Assembly (NCBI GenBank): GCA_030612305.1 | Contig: JAUWOG010000049.1 | Span: 1 to 9,752, forward strand | Length of the DNA stretch: 9,752 nt | DNA from: Armatimonadota bacterium | GTDB lineage: Bacteria; Armatimonadota; Zipacnadia; Zipacnadales; UBA11051 | Direction of reading: 5' to 3' | Program-made: the position numbers and the translations under genes | In this document: positions 1-6,500 of the stretch, piece by piece | Layout: each line of letters starts with the position of its first letter | Numbering within the stretch: the first letter of the stretch is position 1 | Notes under the pieces: generated by a model | Database searches by the model: none | What the model was told of the DNA's origin: nothing | The model's input: only the letters and a program-made list of their open reading frames with translations

Positions 1-348
1 TTCATACCCGCTCTCCGGATTGCGCACAGCCTCGAGCAGAGCGGTGGCGACCGACTGGCCGTGGTCCATGTGTGCGCAAGCCCCGCCGACTATCATCCGC
101 ACCAGGTTGCGGGCGGCGATGGCATTTGCGTCCGCGCCGCAGACGCCCACTTGCGGCCCTTCACCAAATGGATCAACGCGGCACGGACCCATGTGACAGA
201 TACGGCAGCATACGCCCAACTGGCCGAAGCCGCACTGGGGCTGCATCTCATCATGTCGGTCCCAGACCAACTCGACTTCTTCCTCCGCCGCCTTCTGTAT
301 CACCTGTTGCGCTGCTGCGTCAATGGACCGTTGGTTCGCGTCCGTCAT
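1..348 (-). CDS. cooS: Anaerobic Ni-Fe carbon monoxide dehydrogenase catalytic subunit, N-terminal part (cut by left edge)
   Basis: This is the catalytic subunit of the nickel CO dehydrogenase, which interconverts CO and CO2 in the cytoplasm for CO oxidation or the Wood-Ljungdahl pathway. Only the first 116 codons lie in the window. Seen: CGFGQLGVCC at residues 39-48, then RICHMGPCR (49-57) and GVCGA (68-72). This gives Cys39, 47, 48, 51, 56 and 70, the spacing and even the numbering of the D-cluster and B-cluster ligands in Carboxydothermus CODH-II (known family). GGACAHMDHG at 88-97 supplies the conserved His93 and His96. The ATG at 348-346 has AGG 7 bases upstream and GGAAGG slightly further back. 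A strong promoter lies about 160 bases upstream. Odd: the positions matching the later channel histidines (99 and 102 in CODH-II) read Ser and Thr. Whether it belongs to an acetyl-CoA synthase cluster, a hydrogenase cluster or stands alone cannot be seen. Confidence 0.95.
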   Translation of the reverse strand, partial: MTDANQRSIDAAAQQVIQKAAEEEVELVWDRHDEMQPQCGFGQLGVCCRICHMGPCRVDPFGEGPQVGVCGADANAIAARNLVRMIVGGACAHMDHGQSVATALLEAVRNPESGYE

Positions 349-472
349 TGCGTTGCCTACCTTCCGCTAGCACAGTTGCTCACACACAAAAAAAGGGGCA
401 CTGACGCCATACTCCTGCTTGCTCGCCTCAATACAGTGTCTGTACGAAGATACCTCGGTTGCCACGACGAAA

Positions 473-494
473 GCCCGACTTGGTGCATTCGGGC
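473..494 (-). promoter_or_regulatory. Hairpin at the start of the cooS leader
   Basis: Read on the minus strand, GCCCGA and TCGGGC form a perfect 6-bp stem around a 10-base loop. A G-U pair could extend it, and TTTCGTCG follows. It begins within about 10 bases of the predicted transcript start, so it could protect the 5' end or act as a weak attenuator. The T-run is too short for a confident terminator. Confidence 0.35.
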
Positions 495-507
495 CTACCA
501 ACTGACA

Positions 508-537
508 ACTATAAGCTATTACTATGCCACTTGTCAA
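508..537 (-). promoter_or_regulatory. Sigma70-type promoter for cooS
   Basis: On the minus strand, a consensus -35 TTGACA (537-532), an 18-base spacer and a -10 TATAGT (513-508) predict a start near 501 and a ~150-base leader before cooS. The inverted repeat TGACAA/TTGTCA (503-508 and 531-536) overlaps both boxes and could be a repressor site. No match to the CooA or FNR consensus was seen. Confidence 0.7.
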
Positions 538-542
538 CGTGT

Positions 543-559
543 GCTCGGCTGTCCCGAGC
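543..559. promoter_or_regulatory. Inverted repeat just upstream of the cooS -35 box
   Basis: GCTCGG-N5-CCGAGC is a perfect 6-bp inverted repeat whose near edge is 5 bases from the -35 hexamer. That position suits an activator site for the cooS promoter. The alternative, a terminator for ndk, is weaker because no T-run follows on the minus strand. Confidence 0.35.
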
Positions 560-766
560 TTGCGCGCACCTGCGCTGGTGACCGCCTCGTTCAGCGCGCC
601 ACCCGGCTCGTCTAGTGCCCCGGGCCAGAGGCCGGTTTCGCTGCCGACATCCGCACGCACATTCCTTGTCGCCGCACGTATCTCCTTCTTCAGACCGGGA
701 GCAAGGAGGGCCCCGCATCAGGCCCGTGCGCCGGCTTGATGAGATGAGTGGCGCCAGACCAGGGCC

Positions 767-1300
767 TCACAAGCCCGGGAACCACAGGGCTATCTCGCTC
801 TCCGCTTCTTCCGGTGTCCCGGAGGCGTGTACGAGGTTCATCACGGCGCGCCCCTCCTGGCCGGCGATGATCGGCGAGTCGTTGGAGAACGCTCCCCGGA
901 TGCTATCGGGATCAGCATCGGCCGGCAATGTTGCACCGATGAGTCGACGCACCGTGGTCACGGCCTCCGGACCGCAAAGCAGCATCTTTATCATGGGGCC
1001 CGATGTCAGGTATTCGACTAGCTGCTCCCGGATGCGTTGAGCAATGCCTACTGGATCGTTGGTGCCGAACGCCGCGCTGCAGTCCTTGCCTGCTTCGGCG
1101 TATGCCCTGACGGTCTTCTCACCCATACTTCGGAGGTACTCCTCGTCGTCGGGGTAATGGCTGCGCACCTGCTCGGCAGTGGCCGTCACGGTCTCAATTC
1201 TGGGTATGTCAAGGCCGGCATCCTCGAACCGCGCGATGATGCGCCCAACGAGTCGTCTCTGAACAGCATCCGGCTTCAGCAATACGAGTGTGCGTTCCAT
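767..1300 (-). CDS. ndk: Nucleoside diphosphate kinase, extended variant
   Basis: It moves the gamma-phosphate from ATP to other nucleoside diphosphates through a phospho-histidine, balancing cytoplasmic NTP pools. Seen: TLVLLKPDAV at residues 4-13 with the ATP-contacting Lys9; LTSGPMIKMLLCG (98-110); RRLIGATLPADADPDSIRG (118-136) with the nucleotide-binding arginines; and NLVHAS (155-160) with the catalytic His158. At 177 residues it exceeds the usual 135-155. About 30 extra residues lie between HY (48-49) and LVEYLTSG, and the loop before the active-site His is longer, ending NLVHASGTPEEAESEI instead of the usual NxxHGSDS. This resembles a form I recall from archaea and some candidate bacterial phyla, so it is probably functional. 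GGGGAGG sits 4 bases before the ATG. It follows the DRTGG gene by 57 bases on the same strand with no terminator between, so the two probably share a transcript. Confidence 0.93.
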   Translation of the reverse strand: MERTLVLLKPDAVQRRLVGRIIARFEDAGLDIPRIETVTATAEQVRSHYPDDEEYLRSMGEKTVRAYAEAGKDCSAAFGTNDPVGIAQRIREQLVEYLTSGPMIKMLLCGPEAVTTVRRLIGATLPADADPDSIRGAFSNDSPIIAGQEGRAVMNLVHASGTPEEAESEIALWFPGL

Positions 1301-1357
1301 CGCGCCTCCCCTGATTTGCGTCGTGGGTGCCGCATCGCCAATCCCTCAGCCAACCCC

Positions 1358-2461
1358 TCACCCGACTCCCACCGCAGCCAGTAGTCCGTCCACGTCCACA
1401 TGCCGTGCGATGAGTTGCTGGGCTGCCTGGATCTTCGTCTCGTCGTCGGGCAGTATCTTGGCGACCAGAGAGCGGATCGCAGTCCCGACCTCGCAGGCAC
1501 TCTCCGTCGCAGTGATGATCGGTGTTCGGGCCTGAGACGCCACGCTCAGCACCTCCTCCTGGGGTACGATGCCAGATGTGACGCACACGCCGATGCCCTT
1601 TGAGATGTCACCGGGATAGGCCTGATCCCACGAGATGGCGCCCACGACGAGGTCATCCCGGTCGCCGGGGGTGATGAGAAGGACGCCTTCTTCCAACTCG
1701 CCCATTACCCGAATGCAGGGCCCGGCACCGATTAGGAGATGTCGCATTGTGCGCTGGAGGGCCTCGCCCCCGCTAAGGACGCGCGCGCCGATCTCCTCGG
1801 CTATCTGCGCCAGAGTGATGTCGGCGAGCACCGGCTCGTACGGAATGAGACCCAACAATGAGTACCCATTGACGTTGAGCCACTTCGGGAGCAGTCCCGA
1901 GAGCTCCACGAGCCTCTGCTCGCGGACCTTGTTGCTGATCATGCCGAGCACCGGCACCTGCCGTTCCTCGAAGAGCGCGCGGTTCAGTTCGAATTCATCG
2001 AGCGGACGCCCGATGCCCCCACCGGTCACGATCACTGCGCGGCTCTTCAACAGCGACGCCACACGCGCATTGCTCAGCCCGATGACAGCTCCCACACCGG
2101 CATGACCCGTACCTTCGACGACAACAAGTTCTGCATCCGCCGACACGGCCTCAAAGCAATCACGTATCTTGCCGACCAACTCCTCGGACGAATGCCCCTC
2201 GCTGAGGAACTCGGTCGTGTAGCCTCGGGGGATGGTGACGGGGCTTGCCAGATGCGGCGCGACCGGGAGGTCGAACACTTGCGTCATCAGCACGACATCT
2301 TCATCCACAAGCGCATTGCGAAAGGGAATTGCGTGCTGCCCGACGGGCTTCATGTACGCGACCTTGATGCCCTTCTCTCTGAGAGTAGCCAGCAGCCCCA
2401 CGCAGACGAGTGTCTTGCCGGTATGTTTCCCGGCGCCTGCTATGTATATGGACGGTTTCAT
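1358..2461 (-). CDS. BioD-like P-loop NTPase with DRTGG domain (phosphotransacetylase N-terminal-like)
   Basis: The predicted protein is soluble and has 367 residues. Seen: a Walker A loop of BioD/SIMIBI type (GAGKHTGKT, 9-17), YMKPVGQ (36-42), a Walker B-like VVVEGTGHAG (113-122), and a C-terminal DRTGG-like domain (about 230-330) containing LLITPGDRDDLVVGAI (261-276) and CVTSGIVP (293-300). The same two-domain module forms the regulatory N-terminus of long phosphotransacetylases; here the catalytic domain is absent. Its ligand is unknown; a nucleotide-dependent regulator of acetyl-CoA or acetyl-phosphate metabolism is inference. The open frame extends 33 codons upstream, but that part overlaps a strong promoter, whereas the ATG at 2461 has AAGGGAA 5 bases upstream. 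It is not dethiobiotin synthase (too long, extra domain) and not CooC (no CxC motif). Confidence 0.85.
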   Translation of the reverse strand: MKPSIYIAGAGKHTGKTLVCVGLLATLREKGIKVAYMKPVGQHAIPFRNALVDEDVVLMTQVFDLPVAPHLASPVTIPRGYTTEFLSEGHSSEELVGKIRDCFEAVSADAELVVVEGTGHAGVGAVIGLSNARVASLLKSRAVIVTGGGIGRPLDEFELNRALFEERQVPVLGMISNKVREQRLVELSGLLPKWLNVNGYSLLGLIPYEPVLADITLAQIAEEIGARVLSGGEALQRTMRHLLIGAGPCIRVMGELEEGVLLITPGDRDDLVVGAISWDQAYPGDISKGIGVCVTSGIVPQEEVLSVASQARTPIITATESACEVGTAIRSLVAKILPDDETKIQAAQQLIARHVDVDGLLAAVGVG

Positions 2462-2531
2462 CTGTGTTCCCTTGTAGGCGAGGGGTGACGACCCGCCCCT
2501 GATGGTGCTCGAGAGCCGAGTCGCCCGTGCA

Positions 2532-2560
2532 AATATAGTCCGGCTTGATGCGGATGTCAA
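2532..2560 (-). promoter_or_regulatory. Sigma70-type promoter for the DRTGG gene and ndk
   Basis: On the minus strand, a consensus -35 TTGACA (2560-2555), a 17-base spacer and a -10 TATATT (2537-2532) predict a start near 2525 and a ~64-base leader before the ATG at 2461. This is the best promoter match in the window. It argues against the longer upstream reading frame and against dependence on the upstream secreted-enzyme gene. Confidence 0.8.
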
Positions 2561-2608
2561 TATGGTTTGGACTTGGGTCCGGTTGCGGGTGGGGCGAACG
2601 CGGCTTCG

Positions 2609-5600
2609 TCAGCGCATCCTGGCACCGTCCGGCAGCGTGATGCTGACATCCACCGGCGCGTGCACCTCATAGATGTTGTCGCGAATGAGCTGCACACTCA
2701 CCGTGTACGGCCAGACGACTTCATCGCCCACGCCGAAGTCATAGACCTCAAACCAGGTCCCCTCCGCAAACTGCTTGGCGAGATTGTCGGCTGTCGCGTC
2801 CGGGTGAGCCTCGGGGTCAATGATGGCCGCGCTGGTGCTGCGCACCTCGATGATCCTGTACTCGGCGTTGCGCTCGGCATTGACCAGTCGCGCGCCCTGG
2901 TAGTACCGGTACCCCTGCAACTGGAAGGGCGTATCTGTCAGCACCTGGAAGTCCTGCGTGCCGGTCACCTGGCCGATGCCGATGCGCGGGTCCATGTTGA
3001 GGATGAGTTGTGCGCCGCCCTCGACCGACTTCGCGCCGATGACTTTGTAAGCCAGGCGGCGTTGGGGGCTGGTTATGTAGATGCAGGCGCCAATCATCGC
3101 CTGTGGGGATGGCGGACTGGGAGCAACTGTGATCGTCGCCGCGTCGTAGTCCACCTTCGTTATCCGACCGCGATACTCGGCATTGTCGAGCTTGATGCCG
3201 AGCTTCCCCTTGGTGAGCGTCGTGCCGCCGACCAGCGCCATGCCGACGGGCACTCCGTCCTTCTCGGCCCAGAAGCCGAAGCGGCCTGCGAAGGTGAAGT
3301 CGCCTTCCGCGGTGCGGACTACGGATGCGTCTGCGGCCTGCAGAATCGTGTCCGTGCGGTCGGCGAGGCGCACGGTGCAGCCCTGGGGCGCAAAGCCGGC
3401 TTCGTCCTCACCGGAGAGCTGCAGCGGCTCGACCCGCTGGATAATCGGTGTCTCGATGTATGGTTCGATGATGTTGAGCAGTTGCGTCCGCAGCGGCGTC
3501 TCGCCGGTTCTGTGCGTCATGATCCACTTCATCTCGTAGGGGTTGCCGCCCGCCGGTGAGGTCCCATCGCAGATATTCACTTCGGCCTGGTCCGGGCCTG
3601 CGCAGGTGAGGCGGATATGCAGGCCGTCGCCGGTCTTCAGCTTCCAGTCCGCCGACCAGACGCCATCGCTTGTGGCTTTCTCGACGTTGTAGAGGTGTGC
3701 GAAGGGGAACAAGAGGCCGCGCCACCCGTATCCGCCGTAGCTGCAGCCGTGCTCCTTCAGCCACTTCTCATCGCCGTACGGCACATCGGCTCCGGCCAGT
3801 GTTCCACCTTCCTGTTTCGTCAGTTCGATTCCGCTGGTGACGAAATCGCCCTCCTCACAGTGGAACGGCCACCAGTGCTCGCTACCCCCGGAGATACGAT
3901 AGAGGTCCACACAATAGAACTGGTCGCTCCCGACATCCACGAGGGCCAGCGTCCGTCGCTGCCAGTCATCGGGCGGCAGCTCGATTCTCTTCTCAGCGTC
4001 CACGCGGTCAATGAGGTTCTGTGCACGCGCCTCGGCGACATGCACCAGGCCGGCGTCGGCGAAGAGCTCCGACTGCGCGGTCATCGTCTGGTACGGGAAC
4101 TGGCGCGCTCCGTAGTGGCTCGTCCACGCCGGCTCCCAGGCACCCCAGTTGCGCGGATAGCCCATGTGGGTCAGCAGTAGGCCTTCGTAGCCCTGCAGGC
4201 CGAAGTCCATGATCTCATCCTGGCAATGGCCGCGACTCCGCCCGTGCATCATCCAGAAGGCGCGCTTGGATTCAGCCTTTCCGCCCCTCAGGATGGAGAT
4301 GCCGTAGCCGTCATGCAGCGAGCTGCCGTCATTCCAGTCATCAGGCCACTTGTCCGCTTCCTGCTCGATTTGCTCGCGCGTGTACGGGAAATCGGCCGAC
4401 GGCTGCCACTTTGCGTCGCGCGCCAGCGCCCAGGCGCACTTCGGGTCCTCAAACATCTTGTAGGCATGTTCAAAAGCCCCATAGCCGCCATTCTGAAACG
4501 TCCTCTTCGGCAACTTGCCGTACTTAGGAAAACTCCCGCCGTCGCCGATCTGTGGGAAGGAGCGGTCTATGGTGACGGTGTCCATGGAGAAGTCGAAGAT
4601 GCTGCGATAGCGCCGGGATTTGGTCAGCGACGGATACTTCTCTTCCGTGTAGAGTTCCGGGTGGCGTTGTCGCATCCGCTCGATGATCTCGACGATCGGC
4701 CCCGTGGCGACTACGTGCATGCCGTTGTACCCGCCCATTGACTCGAAGGGAGCGCCATCGCGGAAGAACGTGTTCGGGGCAAAGATAATCATCGGGTTGA
4801 ACTCGAAGACGTGGCCATAGTAGAGGAAGTCCATGAACTCCGTGCCGCGCTGATAGTCGAGTATCTCCGCCATCCGCGCGAAGCCCCACTGCGAGTACGG
4901 CTCATTGGAGGCGCATGCCGCATCCATGCTGCCCTGCATCCACACCGCAAAGAGGTTCTCCTCGATGAAGCGGCGGACATCCTCGTGTGTCTTGATGTCG
5001 AACCCCTTGCCCTGCAGGTACGGGATGATGTCGGGGTCCTTCTCAATGGCGGGGAAGATCTTGTCATAGGCCATCGCGTGCGTCTGCTGGTGGCTCGGCA
5101 GCTCTATGCAATAGACATTGAAGCCGCTCTGCCTCAGGCACGGCCCCTCATCGAATCTCCCCTGGCCGAAGCGGTCAACCTGCGCAACCTGGTTGCGGTG
5201 GCGGTGCTGCGTCATTGTCCCCAGGTAGCCCCATTCTGCGGCGAGACGGCACAGCGCCACCAGGCACTTGTGGACATACCTGAGGTCTCCGGTGCTGGCG
5301 TAGGCATCGGCGCACGACGGAGCCACTGTCATCATCCGCCGACCGTAGTACTGGCACACCTCGGCGATGAAGCCGTAGTGCTTCCCGTCCTGCACGTAGC
5401 CTCCGCCGATGCCGTCGTCCGGGAAATCGCCGCTGGTCATGTCACCGGCCCCGAAGTCGTTGGAAGGGTAGCTCTCATTACCGATCGGGCAGCGCACCTT
5501 CCAGTTCCACGGCGGCATCGAGGTCTCGAAGGTCCACGGGTAGTAGGCCGTTTTCGTATAGATCTCCTTGCCATGTACCGGGCAGCCGAGGGGCAAGTTC

Positions 5601-6148
5601 ACCCAGTGCCAGCGCGGGATCGTGCTGTCCGGCTGCATCTCCCAGATGACATCGTCGGCGACATCGAGCCATCCGCCGGTGCCCTTCGCGGTCTTGTCCT
5701 CTGCGCCGGTGGGGAAGAGCTGTTTCTGCTTCAGCTCCGGCAGTGGTTCGCCCAATGGCCAGCGGCGCGGCAGCTGCATTCCCTTCAGCGTCCGGAACTC
5801 GCGCAGGTCATCGAATGACCAGACAACGATCGGCACGACTACTTCCCCCTCCGGGTGGGCGAACTTCATCTCCGCCTTCGCACTCGGCTTTGCCGCGCGG
5901 AGGTAGTAGCGGCGGATATCAGTCTTCGCCGGCAGTGGCGTCCGGTCGAACATCGTCACCCCGTCCGGCAGTGACACCTTCAGCTCTGCGGCGTCAACGG
6001 GTACCTTCAGCGCGACCATGAACATCCGGTCCACGCCGACGATGTCCGGCGCGTAAGCCACCCGCGCATCGGGCTTGCTCTCCTGAGCCCGACAGTATCC
6101 CACTGCCAGGACCAGTGCCATAAGTGCGATCCAGATATGACGCTCCAA
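2609..6148 (-). CDS. Large secreted heparinase II/III-like protein (putative polysaccharide lyase)
   Basis: This is a predicted exported protein of about 1,180 residues. From the TTG start, residues 1-21 form a signal peptide: ERH, a hydrophobic core IWIALMALVLAVG, then CRA before Gln22. The cysteine does not fit a lipobox. The middle, rich in aromatic residues and histidine, fits an (alpha/alpha) toroid. It is followed by a beta-rich part opening with RSRGHCQDEIMDFGLQGYEG, whose His641 and Asp644 match the H-x-x-D found in heparinase II/III-type lyases. The C-terminal third looks like beta-sandwich domains. Lyase activity on an acidic polysaccharide is inferred; the substrate is unknown. Start: GAGGTG lies 6 bases before the TTG. 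An in-frame ATG at 6166 lacks a ribosome site but overlaps a small upstream ORF, and an earlier ATG at 6199 is less likely. No sugar transporter, sulfatase or other lyase lies beside it. Confidence 0.7.
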   Translation of the reverse strand: MERHIWIALMALVLAVGYCRAQESKPDARVAYAPDIVGVDRMFMVALKVPVDAAELKVSLPDGVTMFDRTPLPAKTDIRRYYLRAAKPSAKAEMKFAHPEGEVVVPIVVWSFDDLREFRTLKGMQLPRRWPLGEPLPELKQKQLFPTGAEDKTAKGTGGWLDVADDVIWEMQPDSTIPRWHWVNLPLGCPVHGKEIYTKTAYYPWTFETSMPPWNWKVRCPIGNESYPSNDFGAGDMTSGDFPDDGIGGGYVQDGKHYGFIAEVCQYYGRRMMTVAPSCADAYASTGDLRYVHKCLVALCRLAAEWGYLGTMTQHRHRNQVAQVDRFGQGRFDEGPCLRQSGFNVYCIELPSHQQTHAMAYDKIFPAIEKDPDIIPYLQGKGFDIKTHEDVRRFIEENLFAVWMQGSMDAACASNEPYSQWGFARMAEILDYQRGTEFMDFLYYGHVFEFNPMIIFAPNTFFRDGAPFESMGGYNGMHVVATGPIVEIIERMRQRHPELYTEEKYPSLTKSRRYRSIFDFSMDTVTIDRSFPQIGDGGSFPKYGKLPKRTFQNGGYGAFEHAYKMFEDPKCAWALARDAKWQPSADFPYTREQIEQEADKWPDDWNDGSSLHDGYGISILRGGKAESKRAFWMMHGRSRGHCQDEIMDFGLQGYEGLLLTHMGYPRNWGAWEPAWTSHYGARQFPYQTMTAQSELFADAGLVHVAEARAQNLIDRVDAEKRIELPPDDWQRRTLALVDVGSDQFYCVDLYRISGGSEHWWPFHCEEGDFVTSGIELTKQEGGTLAGADVPYGDEKWLKEHGCSYGGYGWRGLLFPFAHLYNVEKATSDGVWSADWKLKTGDGLHIRLTCAGPDQAEVNICDGTSPAGGNPYEMKWIMTHRTGETPLRTQLLNIIEPYIETPIIQRVEPLQLSGEDEAGFAPQGCTVRLADRTDTILQAADASVVRTAEGDFTFAGRFGFWAEKDGVPVGMALVGGTTLTKGKLGIKLDNAEYRGRITKVDYDAATITVAPSPPSPQAMIGACIYITSPQRRLAYKVIGAKSVEGGAQLILNMDPRIGIGQVTGTQDFQVLTDTPFQLQGYRYYQGARLVNAERNAEYRIIEVRSTSAAIIDPEAHPDATADNLAKQFAEGTWFEVYDFGVGDEVVWPYTVSVQLIRDNIYEVHAPVDVSITLPDGARMR

Positions 6149-6162
6149 GGTGACCACCTCGC

Positions 6163-6264
6163 TCATGTCATTGGCGACATGTGTAAGTTGTGAGGGCATC
6201 GTGGAAAGACGCGTCGGCCTGCCATGTCTTCGATGATGGAGGCGAGTTCGTTGTTGGCGTGCAA
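6163..6264 (-). CDS. Possible 33-residue small ORF or leader peptide before the secreted-enzyme gene
   Basis: A TTG start (6264-6262) is preceded by AGGAGGG (6277-6271) at 6 bases, one of the best ribosome sites in the window. The 33-codon frame begins LHANNELASIIEDMAGRR and ends in TGA overlapping the in-frame ATG at 6166 of the secreted protein as ATGA. The peptide has no membrane segment, and no family is recognised. It could be a coupled leader peptide, the tail of a decayed gene (the frame continues upstream) or chance. No convincing promoter was found for it on this strand. Confidence 0.3.
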   Translation of the reverse strand: MHANNELASIIEDMAGRRVFPRCPHNLHMSPMT

Positions 6265-6323
6265 GCGGATCCCTCCTGCGATGAGTTGATGTCGGTGAGG
6301 CATTTCGCTGCGTGTGCGCCGAT

Positions 6324-6341
6324 CCCCTGCAAGCGCAGGGG
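6324..6341. promoter_or_regulatory. Inverted repeat CCCCTGC-AAGC-GCAGGGG
   Basis: A perfect 7-bp inverted repeat with a 4-base centre ends 16 bases upstream of the plus-strand -35 box. It could be a regulator site for the plus promoter or a hairpin in the minus-strand leader. With no T-run on either side, it is not a standard terminator. Confidence 0.4.
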
Positions 6342-6357
6342 GCGATTCGGAGTGTAG

Positions 6358-6386
6358 TTGACCAAAGGGATCAGTTGTGCTATAGT
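6358..6386 (+). promoter_or_regulatory. Sigma70-type promoter upstream of the LOG-like gene
   Basis: A -35 TTGACC (6358-6363), a 17-base spacer and a -10 TATAGT (6381-6386) predict a transcript start near 6393. The -10 box lies inside GTGC-N7-GCAC (6377-6391). The transcript reaches an intrinsic terminator within about 30 bases. Confidence 0.75.
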
Positions 6387-6414
6387 TGCACGGGCGCAAG
6401 TCAAAGGCGGCACC

Positions 6415-6462
6415 AAAAAAAGGGCGCGAGTCAGCGGCGAGCTGATCGCGTCTTTTGCTTTT
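6415..6462 (+). terminator. Intrinsic terminator or attenuator in the leader of the LOG-like gene
   Basis: CGCGA-g-TCAGC (6425-6435) pairs with GCTGATCGCG (6441-6450) around a GGCGA loop: ten base pairs with one bulged G. A run of seven A (6415-6421) lies before the stem and TCTTTTGCTTTT after it, so A-U pairs extend the stem and a U-tract follows. The symmetry suggests it works in both directions. It lies between a strong promoter and the gene that promoter should serve, so it is either an attenuator or the end of a ~65-70-base small RNA. Confidence 0.7.
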
Positions 6463-6478
6463 GTTGAACACTGTCAAC
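6463..6478. promoter_or_regulatory. Imperfect palindrome GTTGAACACTGTCAAC
   Basis: The outer arms GTTGA/TCAAC are perfect over 5 bp around a 6-base centre. It lies between the terminator and the GTG start at 6501. It could be an operator or an RNA stem beside the U-tract. The minus-strand TTGACA inside it has no matching -10 box. Chance is possible. Confidence 0.25.
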
Positions 6479-6500
6479 GCACCAGAGACGTAGCCCGGGG

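Larger units (their letters stand above)
349..766. other. Non-coding stretch between ndk and cooS (promoter, leader and inverted repeats)
   Basis: There is no convincing gene in these 418 bases. Open frames exist on both strands but lack ribosome sites and family features. On the minus strand the stretch holds the end of the ndk transcript, with a weak GGGCC/GGCCC inverted repeat (708-712 and 721-725) that lacks a U-tract, then the cooS promoter and a ~150-base cooS leader. The leader carries a hairpin (473-494), a TACAG-N3-CTGTA palindrome (432-444) and a run of seven A on the plus strand (388-394). No riboswitch class was recognised. Confidence 0.6.
6167..6500. other. Divergent intergenic region between the secreted enzyme and the LOG-like gene
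   Basis: This holds the control signals for two divergent genes. On the plus strand these are an inverted repeat (6324-6341), a near-consensus promoter (6358-6386), an intrinsic terminator (6415-6462) and an imperfect palindrome (6463-6478) before the GTG at 6501. On the minus strand it holds the candidate small ORF. No clear promoter for the secreted-enzyme gene was found. Confidence 0.6.

Noticed and set aside
61..615. Plus-strand open frame of 184 codons
   Set aside because: It runs antisense to the clear CO dehydrogenase N-terminus and then through the promoter region. There is no ribosome site and no family-like sequence.
367..660. Minus-strand open frame of 97 codons upstream of cooS
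   Set aside because: It spans the cooS promoter and leader, has no good ribosome site and no recognisable motif.
349..766. T-box, cobalamin or other riboswitch in the cooS leader
   Set aside because: A GCCACT-like string and short stems occur, but no conserved core (T-box TGGNACCGCG, B12 box) could be found.
1358..2461. CooC, the CO dehydrogenase nickel-insertion ATPase, or dethiobiotin synthase
   Set aside because: It lacks the CooC CxC motif and GKGGxGKT-type loop. It is about 140 residues longer than BioD and carries a DRTGG-like domain.
2567..5818. Long plus-strand open frames (2567-3559 and 4811-5818)
   Set aside because: They are antisense to the continuous secreted-enzyme frame, a common artefact in GC-rich coding DNA, and show no domain or ribosome site.
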